DNA of 7,916 nt from Saprospirales bacterium (GTDB taxonomy: Bacteria; Bacteroidota; Bacteroidia; Chitinophagales; Saprospiraceae), in the NCBI GenBank assembly GCA_003448025.1, contig DLXL01000313.1, forward strand, positions 6,770-14,685, in the 5' to 3' direction. Below the pieces are notes generated by a model. The model saw nothing but the letters and a program-made list of their open reading frames with translations, did no database searches and was not told where the DNA came from. Below are positions 1 through 6,780 of this stretch, one piece after another; the stretch's first letter is position 1, and the number at the start of each line of letters is the position of its first letter. The position numbers and the translations under genes were made by a program.

Positions 1-14
1 AAAATCAATCATTT

Positions 15-46
15 AAACCTCTGCGCCTCCGCGCCTCTGCGGTAAA
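15..46. repeat. Short 8-nt periodic intergenic repeat (GCGCCTCY type)
   Basis: Read in steps of 8 from position 15, the units are aaacctct, gcgcctcc, gcgcctct and gcggtaaa. The two central units differ at only one base, and the outer two keep part of the pattern. On the minus strand it reads as the CCGCAGAGGCGCGGAGGCGCAGAGG style of sequence, which from memory resembles intergenic repeats seen in many environmental bacteria. No reading frame of note crosses it. Function is unknown. Confidence 0.6.
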
Positions 47-76
47 AATTACTTTTGAGACACCCGCTTCGCTTTT

Positions 77-95
77 GTCAGGCCGAAGGCCTGAC
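77..95. repeat. Perfect 8-bp inverted repeat with a 3-nt loop
   Basis: GTCAGGCC (77-84) and GGCCTGAC (88-95) are exact reverse complements around the loop GAA. The hairpin lies 58-76 nt past the S9 peptidase stop codon, so it could help end or protect that transcript. However, it is followed by AAAAGCG on the minus strand and TATCAACC on the plus strand. Neither is a U-tract, so it is not a standard intrinsic terminator. It sits between the two 8-nt periodic arrays and may belong to the same composite repeat. Confidence 0.65.
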
Positions 96-100
96 TATCA

Positions 101-155
101 ACCCTTTGTGCCTTAGCGCCTTAGTGCCTTCGTGTCTAACACCCTTTGTGCCTTA
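101..155. repeat. 8-nt periodic repeat array overlapping a stop codon
   Basis: From position 108 the units are gtgcctta, gcgcctta, gtgccttc, gtgtctaa, caccettt-like caccсttt (degenerate fifth unit, 140-147) and gtgcctta. The 15-mer accctttgtgcctta occurs exactly at 101-115 and again at 141-155, 40 nt apart, which is five periods of 8. The unit consensus GYGCCTTR resembles that of the array at 15-46 (GCGCCTCY). The last unit ends on the TTA that is the complement of the S9 peptidase stop codon, so the array touches the gene end. This is directly visible; the role of such arrays is unknown. Confidence 0.7.
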
Positions 156-3059
156 ATACCCTTGAAGGATACCCTTCTCCATAGGAGGAACGCCTCTTTT
201 CATCCAACTGGGCTCTGGCGCCCCCTGGAGATAATGATCAAAGAATTGTTGCATACGACGGTGAAAATCAACCCGGTTTTGCAGTTTCACCGGCCAGTGT
301 GGCTCATCATTGTAATTGAGCATCCAGGCTGGTTTGCCTAATCGTCTCAAGCCGGTAAACAGTTCGATGCCCTGGTACCAGGGAACTGCTCCGTCTTTGT
401 CATTATGTAAAATCAACAAGGGGGTTTCCACTTTATCGAGCGAAAACAACGGAGAGTTTTCCAGGAACTGTTTGGGCTTCTCCCACAAAGTACCTCCAAT
501 GCGGCTTTGCTGGTGTTCATATTGGAACATACGTACCAATCCGGATTCCCAACGGATACCCCCATATGCAGAAGTCATGTTGGCTACCGGCGCCCCTGCC
601 TCCGCACATGCAAACAAATTAGTGCGGGTAACCAGATAGGCTGCCTGATATCCTCCCCAGGAGTGGCCTTGTAAAGCAATGCGTTTGGGATCCACAAACC
701 CCTTGCTGATCAATGCAGTTACTCCGCTCATAATCGCATTGTAAGCTGATTCGCCAGGATATCCGATTTGATACGGAATGTCCGGTGCAAAAACAAGGTA
801 TCCCCGACTGGCATAAAAAGTGAAATTGATCTGGGATCGATGAAAATCCGGACTGCGGTGACGCAGCAAGTCATCCGACATCTTTTCATAGAAATTCACG
901 ATCATCGGATATTGCCGTTTAGGGTCAAACCCTTCCGGTTTGACCAACATTCCATTGAGTTTCTCGCCGGTAAGTGAGGTCCACTCTACCATTTCAATAC
1001 TTCCCCAATTGTATTCCAATTGTTGCGGATTGGCATTGGAAATTTGTTTTTCACCAACCGTTCCGGAGGTATAGATCAAATTTGGGAAAGTATTGTAGTT
1101 CTCCCTTGTATACATAAATACTTCCTCATACCTGGCCTTGATCATATTTCGCGTATAAGCGTACCCTGCAGCCCATTCTTTTTTCAGGAATGGAACAAAC
1201 ATGGGAGGCCGATTACTCAAACTCAGCCAAACATATCCTTCTGATTTGCTCACATCATTAACCTTGTGCAGCAACATGGATTTTTGCGGATTAATGCTAT
1301 ACTCCTCAGGATCAAGTCTGATATACCTGTAAGTCGTTTTGGAATTCCGGCCATCGGTGAGGCAAACAGGCTGGGCTTTGCCGGTAGGGTCAACCCTCCA
1401 AATGTCATATTTATCATATACCAGCATGGCTTCGTCATTATCAAGCCAACCAGCCATACCATGCTCTCCGGGAAGGTCTGGAACATCATTTTCCTCATTA
1501 TAAAACGGGACTGTTCGGTTGTTCGTTAATCGGGCGATGGTGGCAGTTGCTGCATGCCACGCAAACCAAGCGGTATCCTGATCACTCCACCAGGCGATGA
1601 ATTTACCGGAAGGTGATAACCTAGGATTGCAGCGCAGATTTTTGACTATAACTTTCCTTTCGCCGGTTTCCAGATTTACCGCATACAGGTCTTTATTGGG
1701 GGTTCCCACAGAAGTAATCTGATCGAGGTATGGTTCATCCGAAAATCCCAATGCAATGTTGAGGTTTCGTTTTTCCTGGAATCTCAATTCTGGCAAATCC
1801 GGTGCACCCGCCTGAACAAAACTGTTCTTTTTGATATGGTAAATCATCGGATAGGAACGCTTTTTTTCACTTTCCAACCGAATTTCCTCCTGGGTGTAAA
1901 GCCGTTTATCGTTCCAACTCCACACTTCTACCTCTACGATTTCTTCTTTGAGAAGCAAGGTGTCATTCAGAATAGGTGGCGGGGCAATCCCGAAATACAA
2001 TTTGGAGCCGTCCTCAGAGAAGGTCATACGTGCGTGTTCGCTAATTCCCCATGAACCTGGAATCCTTTCAGACTTAGGTAAAAAGGCGCTTTGATCTGTA
2101 GCGATGTATTTGGCAGAGTCCTGTTTGGCTTCCCAATAGGCCAGTTTCCATGGACGTATGCGCGCCTTACTGGTATCTGTATCGGCAAGAAACGAGGCCT
2201 GGCGCCCGTAATCATCCAGCGCCAGTTGCTGAAACTTGCCCTTGCCACGGTGCAAAGATTTCAAACTAAGCGGCTGTAAATCAAGCAAATAAACTCCATT
2301 TTGGAGGGCATCTTTATTAGCTGAAAAAGTTAGGGTGTCGCCTTTGCCGGTAGCGGTAAATATCAGGCGTGGACCTTTTTTGGCAAAAACGAAGTCTTTC
2401 ACATAAGCAAAAGTATCCTGCTTTCCGGTTTGGAAATCGCGTACGAGAAGTCGGTAGCCATTCTCTTTATCTTCTTTTTTGGGCTTTTTGCCGTTTTTGG
2501 CTTCTTTGGGAGGTTTAGGAGTTGCCGCCATTTTTGTGGAATCCGATACTGTTACTTTCGATGTATCCTTGGGGGCAGGAGCCGCTTTTTCCACTTTCTC
2601 GGTTTCAATCTGAAAAGCCAGCCAGCGACTCCACTTCTCCGGCATGACAAAAGATCTTAAACGGGCAATTTTTTCCAGTTTCTGATTTTTCAGGTCAAAA
2701 ATGGCTAATGTATCCTTGGGCAGGTCTTCTTCCTTTACTTTTTTGCGACGCAATGCTTTTAGTGTATCCAATGCCGGTTTTATGCGAAAAACCAGCCATT
2801 TTGAATCGTCGGAGAATTGTGGTTCGCTACTGCGTGAGAACACTTGTGTGCTCCCGGTAGCCGCACTCCACACATGCACCTCTGAGTCGCCCTCCGATAC
2901 AGGAGTTTGGGTCCAAACGGCAAACTGACCGTTGTTAGATAGTTTTTGTTGCTCGATCTTTCGCCAACGGTGTACGTCAGCATGGTCCATAGCTTTTTTC
3001 GTTTGGGCAAAAACCGGAAGCGTCGTTGCCAGCAGAGCGGCAAGGATAAAATGTTTCAT
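153..3059 (-). CDS. Secreted S9 family prolyl-oligopeptidase-type serine peptidase
   Basis: Predicted 968-residue serine peptidase that would cleave short peptides in the periplasm. The ATG at 3059 is preferred over a TTG 16 codons upstream because it opens directly into a signal peptide (MKHFILAALLATTLPVFA, cleavage likely before Gln19). Most of the first 650 residues should form the beta-propeller that gates the active site. The C-terminal alpha/beta-hydrolase domain carries the nucleophile motif GHSWGG (Ser800), the acid in HNDKDGAVPW (Asp889) and the histidine in NDEPHWP (His921), so the catalytic triad is complete. A Lys/Pro/Ala-rich low-complexity stretch at about residues 155-201 interrupts the propeller. 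The end (DFHRRMQQFFDHYLQGAPEP, then KGILQGY) is what I recall for Bacteroidota members. The substrate cannot be told. The stop codon lies inside a short repeat array. The gene follows the acyltransferase gene after 113 nt, with no clear terminator or promoter in that gap. Confidence 0.93.
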   Translation of the reverse strand: MKHFILAALLATTLPVFAQTKKAMDHADVHRWRKIEQQKLSNNGQFAVWTQTPVSEGDSEVHVWSAATGSTQVFSRSSEPQFSDDSKWLVFRIKPALDTLKALRRKKVKEEDLPKDTLAIFDLKNQKLEKIARLRSFVMPEKWSRWLAFQIETEKVEKAAPAPKDTSKVTVSDSTKMAATPKPPKEAKNGKKPKKEDKENGYRLLVRDFQTGKQDTFAYVKDFVFAKKGPRLIFTATGKGDTLTFSANKDALQNGVYLLDLQPLSLKSLHRGKGKFQQLALDDYGRQASFLADTDTSKARIRPWKLAYWEAKQDSAKYIATDQSAFLPKSERIPGSWGISEHARMTFSEDGSKLYFGIAPPPILNDTLLLKEEIVEVEVWSWNDKRLYTQEEIRLESEKKRSYPMIYHIKKNSFVQAGAPDLPELRFQEKRNLNIALGFSDEPYLDQITSVGTPNKDLYAVNLETGERKVIVKNLRCNPRLSPSGKFIAWWSDQDTAWFAWHAATATIARLTNNRTVPFYNEENDVPDLPGEHGMAGWLDNDEAMLVYDKYDIWRVDPTGKAQPVCLTDGRNSKTTYRYIRLDPEEYSINPQKSMLLHKVNDVSKSEGYVWLSLSNRPPMFVPFLKKEWAAGYAYTRNMIKARYEEVFMYTRENYNTFPNLIYTSGTVGEKQISNANPQQLEYNWGSIEMVEWTSLTGEKLNGMLVKPEGFDPKRQYPMIVNFYEKMSDDLLRHRSPDFHRSQINFTFYASRGYLVFAPDIPYQIGYPGESAYNAIMSGVTALISKGFVDPKRIALQGHSWGGYQAAYLVTRTNLFACAEAGAPVANMTSAYGGIRWESGLVRMFQYEHQQSRIGGTLWEKPKQFLENSPLFSLDKVETPLLILHNDKDGAVPWYQGIELFTGLRRLGKPAWMLNYNDEPHWPVKLQNRVDFHRRMQQFFDHYLQGAPEPSWMKRGVPPMEKGILQGY

Positions 3060-3172
3060 GGTAAAAAAGTAAAGGGTGGAGAAAGCCATATCGGCCTGCA
3101 AGATCAAACAGGTTGACCAAAACCGGGGCTTTAATACCGGAAAAATTACCTGATTTTAGATGAAACGGATGC

Positions 3173-4021
3173 TTATCGCTTCATTTTCCATCGTTTATGG
3201 CTCCATAGCCAATGCCCTGGATTCTCCCGGATATCTGCTTCCAATCGATTCGCATAAGCTTTGGTAATTTCCATTTCCTGAGCCTCTGAAGGATCGATGC
3301 ACAATTCTGAAAATTCTATTTCATAAAATCCCCTCCGTGCTGTTCGGATAACACGATAATACAATACAGGAAGTCCGAACTTTCGCCCCAAAACATCCAT
3401 TCCTGGAAGTGAAGCCGTATCCTGTCCAAGGAAATTTACCCAGTGTGCACTTTTGCGGCTACTCGGAGATTGGTCAGCCAAAAGGATGAAAACAGCAGGA
3501 TTTGACCCTTCTGACCGTTTTCTAATGCTTTTAAAAACATCTTCCATGGCAACCATCTCCATACCTGTGCGTGAGCGCGCCTTGTTTAGGTATGCATCCA
3601 TTTTTTTGTTGGATAAAGGCTTGTAGGCTGTTACGGTATCACCATGAAAATAGGGTGGCATAGAAAGACCGGAATATTCCCAGTTGCACAAATGACTTCC
3701 TGCAAGGATCACACTTTGTCCCTGATCAAGGTATTGGTTCACCACATCAGGGTTCAGGCAAATGGCCCGACGGTCTATTTCAGCAATGGATGTACTAAAG
3801 GATTTAATAGTTTCCAGCGTTACATCTGTCAGGTTTCGGTATGCTTCCCGAATGAGATGCCTGATCTCCTGCTCAGATTTTTCCGGAAAGGAGCGCTGTA
3901 AATTCTCCCTGATTACCTTCTTCCGATACCCAATGATCCTGTACAGAAAAAAGGCCATCATATCTGACAGCACATAAAGAAAGCCAAAAGGCACCAACCT
4001 GAATATTTTCAGCAACAACAT
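3173..4021 (-). CDS. Lipid A biosynthesis (LpxL/HtrB-type) acyltransferase
   Basis: A 282-residue member of the lysophospholipid acyltransferase superfamily, LpxL/HtrB branch. Such enzymes transfer a fatty acyl chain from acyl-ACP to the Kdo2-lipid A precursor at the cytoplasmic face of the inner membrane. An N-terminal hydrophobic stretch (about residues 5-30) should anchor it, followed by a basic segment (YRKKVIRENLQRSFP). The catalytic HX4E motif is His110-LCNW-Glu115 in GSHLCNWE. ADQSP (182-186) matches the conserved block after the active site, and the C-terminal NPGHWLWSHKRWK (267-279) is the usual family ending. Length is in the usual range for Bacteroidota members. The ATG at 4021 lies only about 20 nt past the terminator of the upstream MltA gene, so it needs its own promoter or read-through; I found no good TAnnTTTG element there. 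Homologues can act on other lipids, so the exact acceptor is inferred. Confidence 0.9.
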   Translation of the reverse strand: MLLLKIFRLVPFGFLYVLSDMMAFFLYRIIGYRKKVIRENLQRSFPEKSEQEIRHLIREAYRNLTDVTLETIKSFSTSIAEIDRRAICLNPDVVNQYLDQGQSVILAGSHLCNWEYSGLSMPPYFHGDTVTAYKPLSNKKMDAYLNKARSRTGMEMVAMEDVFKSIRKRSEGSNPAVFILLADQSPSSRKSAHWVNFLGQDTASLPGMDVLGRKFGLPVLYYRVIRTARRGFYEIEFSELCIDPSEAQEMEITKAYANRLEADIRENPGHWLWSHKRWKMKR

Positions 4022-4039
4022 GGCTAATAAAGTGGGAGC

Positions 4040-4084
4040 AAAAAAACTTTGCCCCTGAGATCAATTTGATTCAGGGGCAAAGTT
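4040..4084 (-). terminator. Intrinsic terminator downstream of the MltA gene
   Basis: AACTTTGCCCCTGA (4045-4058) and TCAGGGGCAAAGTT (4071-4084) form a perfect 14-bp stem. Inside it, ATCAA (4060-4064) and TTGAT (4066-4070) are also complementary, so almost the whole 40 nt is a palindrome with one unpaired G (4059). Read on the minus strand, the stem runs into seven T residues (complement of 4046-4040), the first two of them within the stem. It begins 37 nt after the MltA stop codon and ends about 19 nt before the acyltransferase ATG. Confidence 0.88.
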
Positions 4085-4121
4085 CTGTTTTTCAATGTGA
4101 AAAAAGGTTATGGTGTGTCAA

Positions 4122-5165
4122 TCATTGTTTTGGCAACAAAACCCATAATCTACCAAGGCCGTTGATCTTACGAGCCTCCTGCAAACCTTTCTGACCAACT
4201 CCGCAATACAGATCCATACGTTTGGTGTCCAGAATGGCGCCTCCGCGGTCCTGTGCGAATAAAATTCGATAAGTATACCCTTTGAGTTTACCAGAAGCGT
4301 CCAGATCAGGCAATTCAGCCAGCAAAGTGGCGCCAAGTGGTATATACCGCAGGTCTACAGCAATGGAGTATCGGGCAGTAAGCGGGAAAGTTCCGCAACC
4401 AAGTACCTGATTATCTACTTCCACAAAAAACACATAAGATCCACCGGTGCCTTTGACAGATTGCCCAAAGCCAAAGTGTTTACGTTCGCCATCAGGGAAT
4501 TCGATCAGGCAATTACCCTGTAATTGGGCATTCTTAAGTTCCTTTTTCGAACGCAGCCAGGCAAGTTCCAGGCCTTTTCCAGCCAATGCTCCCGCTTCTA
4601 TAGCTGCGGGATTAGGGATACCTGAACCCGGGCTTTTCAGCATGGGCACGGAATATTCAGGTGTTTGAACCCGGCTGGCCTTGATCACAGGGGTATAGTA
4701 GCCGGTCATACGTACACGATCGTTTTTCAAATCTGTGTTAACCTGATAGTAGTCGAAAGTAGTAAGCAATACACTTGGATCCAGCAGATTTATGCCCTGA
4801 AGGAGTTCCAGCGTACGTTGCATCTCTGCCTTTTGAATGCCGGAAGCCCCACGTGCAGGTACATCTTTGCGTCGCAGATAGTTGGCCTGTTCCACCATGG
4901 CCTGAAGCATATCTGCCTCAAAGGTCAGGTAAGGCGTGGTATCCGGAATGGCATGGGTAAGCACCTTAGAAGACACTTTCCGTTCACCCATGGGTGCAGG
5001 CATTTCTGCTACCACAGCGGAGCTGCCGGCTGCAGGCATTTCCGGCACAGTTGCTATTGCTTTTTCCAGTTCATTTTTGGGCTTAATGCTCAAACCCCAG
5101 ATTGCTGCAAGACAGCAAATCAGGACGACAAAATCGATAATCACGACACGTCGGGCTGAGAGCAT
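4122..5165 (-). CDS. mltA: Membrane-anchored lytic murein transglycosylase A (MltA and 3D domains)
   Basis: A 347-residue MltA-type lytic transglycosylase, which cleaves peptidoglycan glycan strands to leave 1,6-anhydro-MurNAc ends during wall remodelling. The ATG at 5165 is chosen over a TTG at 5282 because the protein then opens with a short basic segment (MLSARR) and a membrane helix (about residues 7-27). A promoter-like element also lies in the longer version. An Ala/Pro/Met-rich linker follows (about 37-65). The MltA domain shows MTGYYTPVIKASR (153-165). The C-terminal 3D domain shows ILFAQDRGGAI, whose Asp (306 in this numbering) aligns with the catalytic Asp of E. coli MltA, then MDLYCGVG and NGLGRLWVLLPKQ at the end. 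Unlike E. coli MltA, there is no clear lipobox; VLICC lies inside the hydrophobic helix, so a plain membrane anchor facing the periplasm is more likely. A strong terminator follows. Confidence 0.88.
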   Translation of the reverse strand: MLSARRVVIIDFVVLICCLAAIWGLSIKPKNELEKAIATVPEMPAAGSSAVVAEMPAPMGERKVSSKVLTHAIPDTTPYLTFEADMLQAMVEQANYLRRKDVPARGASGIQKAEMQRTLELLQGINLLDPSVLLTTFDYYQVNTDLKNDRVRMTGYYTPVIKASRVQTPEYSVPMLKSPGSGIPNPAAIEAGALAGKGLELAWLRSKKELKNAQLQGNCLIEFPDGERKHFGFGQSVKGTGGSYVFFVEVDNQVLGCGTFPLTARYSIAVDLRYIPLGATLLAELPDLDASGKLKGYTYRILFAQDRGGAILDTKRMDLYCGVGQKGLQEARKINGLGRLWVLLPKQ

Positions 5166-5185
5166 AGGTTGGGGGGAGGGGGCGG
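5166..5185 (-). other. C-rich leader directly before the MltA start codon
   Basis: The last 20 nt before the ATG are almost purine-free on the coding strand, with C-runs of 5 and 6. The plus strand, which is the template, has G-runs at 5167-5168, 5171-5176, 5178-5182 and 5184-5185. There is no Shine-Dalgarno sequence. The G-runs could form a quadruplex on the template strand, which is inference only. Confidence 0.4.
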
Positions 5186-5208
5186 TTGCGACCGGTAAGG
5201 TTAGCGCA

Positions 5209-5237
5209 TTTACATTATTCGTTTCCACAAATGTAAA
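5209..5237. promoter_or_regulatory. Inverted repeat, possible operator of the MltA gene
   Basis: TTTACATT (5209-5216) and AATGTAAA (5230-5237) are exact reverse complements separated by 13 nt. The half-site centres are 21 bp apart, close to two turns of the helix, as expected for a dimeric DNA-binding protein. The right half overlaps the candidate -7 element on the minus strand, and the spacer holds the expected transcription start. No regulator gene lies nearby, so the binding partner is unknown. An 8-bp match of this kind could arise by chance. Confidence 0.4.
5228..5235 (-). promoter_or_regulatory. Candidate Bacteroidota -7 element for the MltA gene
   Basis: The minus strand reads TACATTTG, an exact match to the Bacteroidota consensus TAnnTTTG. 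Transcription would begin near 5222 and give a leader of about 55 nt before the ATG at 5165. The expected -33 TTG is not at the usual distance; the nearest TTG (5248-5250) leaves only 12 nt. If real, the element rules out the TTG start at 5282, which would place the promoter inside the coding region. Confidence 0.4.
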
Positions 5238-5367
5238 AGTTATGACGCAAGTGGAGGTAGTGAATGGGGGGAACAAAATCAACCCGCCTCCACAGGGGCA
5301 TACCTGGGGTATGGAAAAAATTATGCCAAATTACAATTTATTAACAAATGTTCCCTCTGTTCGCCCC

Positions 5368-6717
5368 TCACTTTTTAGTCAGCCAATCCCTGAAAACCCG
5401 CTCTACTTCCGGTCCATCCCACTTGTTTTCAATATCAGGAATGGCCAAAATTTCTCTAAATAAGGCGTTCTGAGCATCATCTTCGTGCATGGCTACATGA
5501 TAAGGCGTATTGCTAAAAGTTACCATGGAGTACACTGGCAAGAATTCCTTCGGGAATTTGGCATAGAGATCTGCTGTAATCTTTTTTCGCAATAAAAATT
5601 TCGGATCAGCAACCAGATCCCGCATTTCAATGAAGTTGCGCTGAGCCAGTTCTGCAATGGCATGGCCATCTGCCACCCGTTTTTGGGCAAAGGCCGGGAT
5701 AGTTTTGGACCAATCGCCTCCCATCTCGTCGAGCATAGCATCCAGAATGGTACAATCCTCAAAGCCGGCATTCATACCCTGTCCGTAAAAAGGCACAATG
5801 GCATGCGCCGCGTCGCCGAGCAGCAGGATCCGGCCCTGCCACTGCCAGGGAGAACATTGCACCGTAACCAGCGAGGAAGTGGGATTGGCCCAAAAATCGT
5901 GCAGAAGCGTAGGCATGAGTGGCACCGCATCAGGGAAATACCTGCCAAAAAATGCGAGCACATCCGCATCATTTTTCAGATGCTCAAACGACACCTCTCC
6001 TTCAAACGGAAGGAATAAGGTGCAGGTAAAACTGCCATCGGCATTGGGTAATGCGATGAGCATGTGGTTGCCACGGGGCCAGATATGCAGTGCATCAGGA
6101 TCCATCCGATGACTTCCATTTTCATTGGGAGGAATGGTAAGCTCTTTATAACCATGTTCCAGATAAAACTGACGGTAGTTAAAGCGATCAGTGCGCTGCA
6201 AGGCATACCGAACGGCACTGAATGCGCCGTCCGTTCCAAAAATCAAGGGTGCATCCAGGGTTTTAATTTCCCCGGTTTTCATATCCTCAAAGGTGATCAC
6301 CGGATTGTTCAGATCTACCTCCACACAACGGTGCTCAAATAAAAACTCAACATTCGGGAATTCGCCGGCGATATGCAGCAGCTCAAGATTTAATCCACCA
6401 CGGGAAACAGAATAAATGGCTTCCCCAGCCCTTCCATAGGGCTGAAAAACGACGTCGCCACCCAGGTTATGGATCATACGGCCTGGCATGGGAATAGCCA
6501 CTTTTTCCAATTTTTCCCGAATACCCGCCTGATCCACCGCTTTCCAGCCGCGCTCACTCATGGCGAGGTTTATACTCTTTCCGCCGTAATAGCCGGCAGC
6601 ACGCATATCGGCGCGACGTTCAAAAACTTTTACCTGGTACCCGCGACGGGCAAGAAATACGGCCCATAACGAGCCTACTAGGCCTGCGCCTACGATGATG
6701 GCAGTTTCGTTTTTCAT
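5368..6717 (-). CDS. kmo: Kynurenine 3-monooxygenase (FAD-dependent)
   Basis: A 449-residue flavoprotein hydroxylase that converts L-kynurenine, NADPH and O2 to 3-hydroxykynurenine in the kynurenine route from tryptophan toward quinolinate and NAD. The N-terminal Rossmann motif GAGLVG (10-15) and the acidic Glu33 that ends the second strand would bind the ADP part of FAD. GGKSINLAMSERG (45-57) is the family signature. LLLGDAAHAIVPFYGQGMNAG (298-317 region) is the second FAD-binding motif. Residues that I match to the substrate-binding set known from Pseudomonas KMO are Arg80 (in PGRMIHNLGG), Tyr94 (in FQPYG), Asn361 (in RNFIEMRD) and Tyr406 (in NTPY). The protein lacks the C-terminal membrane helix of the eukaryotic enzyme. 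No kynureninase, tryptophan dioxygenase or 3-hydroxyanthranilate dioxygenase gene is in the window. The start is an ATG at 6717, immediately before the flavin motif, which leaves no room for a later start. Confidence 0.95.
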   Translation of the reverse strand: MKNETAIIVGAGLVGSLWAVFLARRGYQVKVFERRADMRAAGYYGGKSINLAMSERGWKAVDQAGIREKLEKVAIPMPGRMIHNLGGDVVFQPYGRAGEAIYSVSRGGLNLELLHIAGEFPNVEFLFEHRCVEVDLNNPVITFEDMKTGEIKTLDAPLIFGTDGAFSAVRYALQRTDRFNYRQFYLEHGYKELTIPPNENGSHRMDPDALHIWPRGNHMLIALPNADGSFTCTLFLPFEGEVSFEHLKNDADVLAFFGRYFPDAVPLMPTLLHDFWANPTSSLVTVQCSPWQWQGRILLLGDAAHAIVPFYGQGMNAGFEDCTILDAMLDEMGGDWSKTIPAFAQKRVADGHAIAELAQRNFIEMRDLVADPKFLLRKKITADLYAKFPKEFLPVYSMVTFSNTPYHVAMHEDDAQNALFREILAIPDIENKWDGPEVERVFRDWLTKK

Positions 6718-6721
6718 GGTG

Positions 6722-6751
6722 CGAAGTTATCAGCCTCCCTGCTAAAATCAA
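6722..6751 (-). promoter_or_regulatory. Candidate promoter of the kynurenine monooxygenase gene
   Basis: On the minus strand TTG (6751-6749) is followed by exactly 19 nt and then TAACTTCG (6729-6722). This fits the Bacteroidota pattern TTG-N19-TAnnTTTG with one mismatch. Only four bases (CACC) separate it from the ATG, so the transcript would be leaderless or nearly so. The match is suggestive, not proven. Confidence 0.35.
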
Positions 6752-6780
6752 CGGGATTCCAGGTGGCTGCCGCTAATTGA

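Noticed and set aside
2430..2660. Plus-strand frame rich in Phe and Arg opposite the peptidase
   Set aside because: It is the antisense of the Lys-rich low-complexity insert (AAG/AAA read as CTT/TTT), not a separate membrane protein.
3060..3107. TTG start for the S9 peptidase 16 codons upstream
   Set aside because: It would place a non-signal segment before a clean signal peptide that starts at the ATG at 3059.
3122..3142. CCGG ... CCGG hairpin in the gap between the acyltransferase and peptidase genes as a terminator
   Set aside because: The stem is only four base pairs with a loop of about ten bases, and only four T residues follow it.
5166..5282. N-terminal extension of the MltA protein from a TTG codon at 5282
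   Set aside because: It adds 39 residues of non-signal character before the membrane helix and overlaps an exact TAnnTTTG element and an inverted repeat; the ATG at 5165 is the better start.
5299..5313. CATACC-TGG-GGTATG hairpin downstream of kynurenine monooxygenase as a terminator
   Set aside because: The six-bp stem is perfect, but on the minus strand the T-run precedes it and C residues follow; on the plus strand A residues follow, so neither direction has a U-tract.
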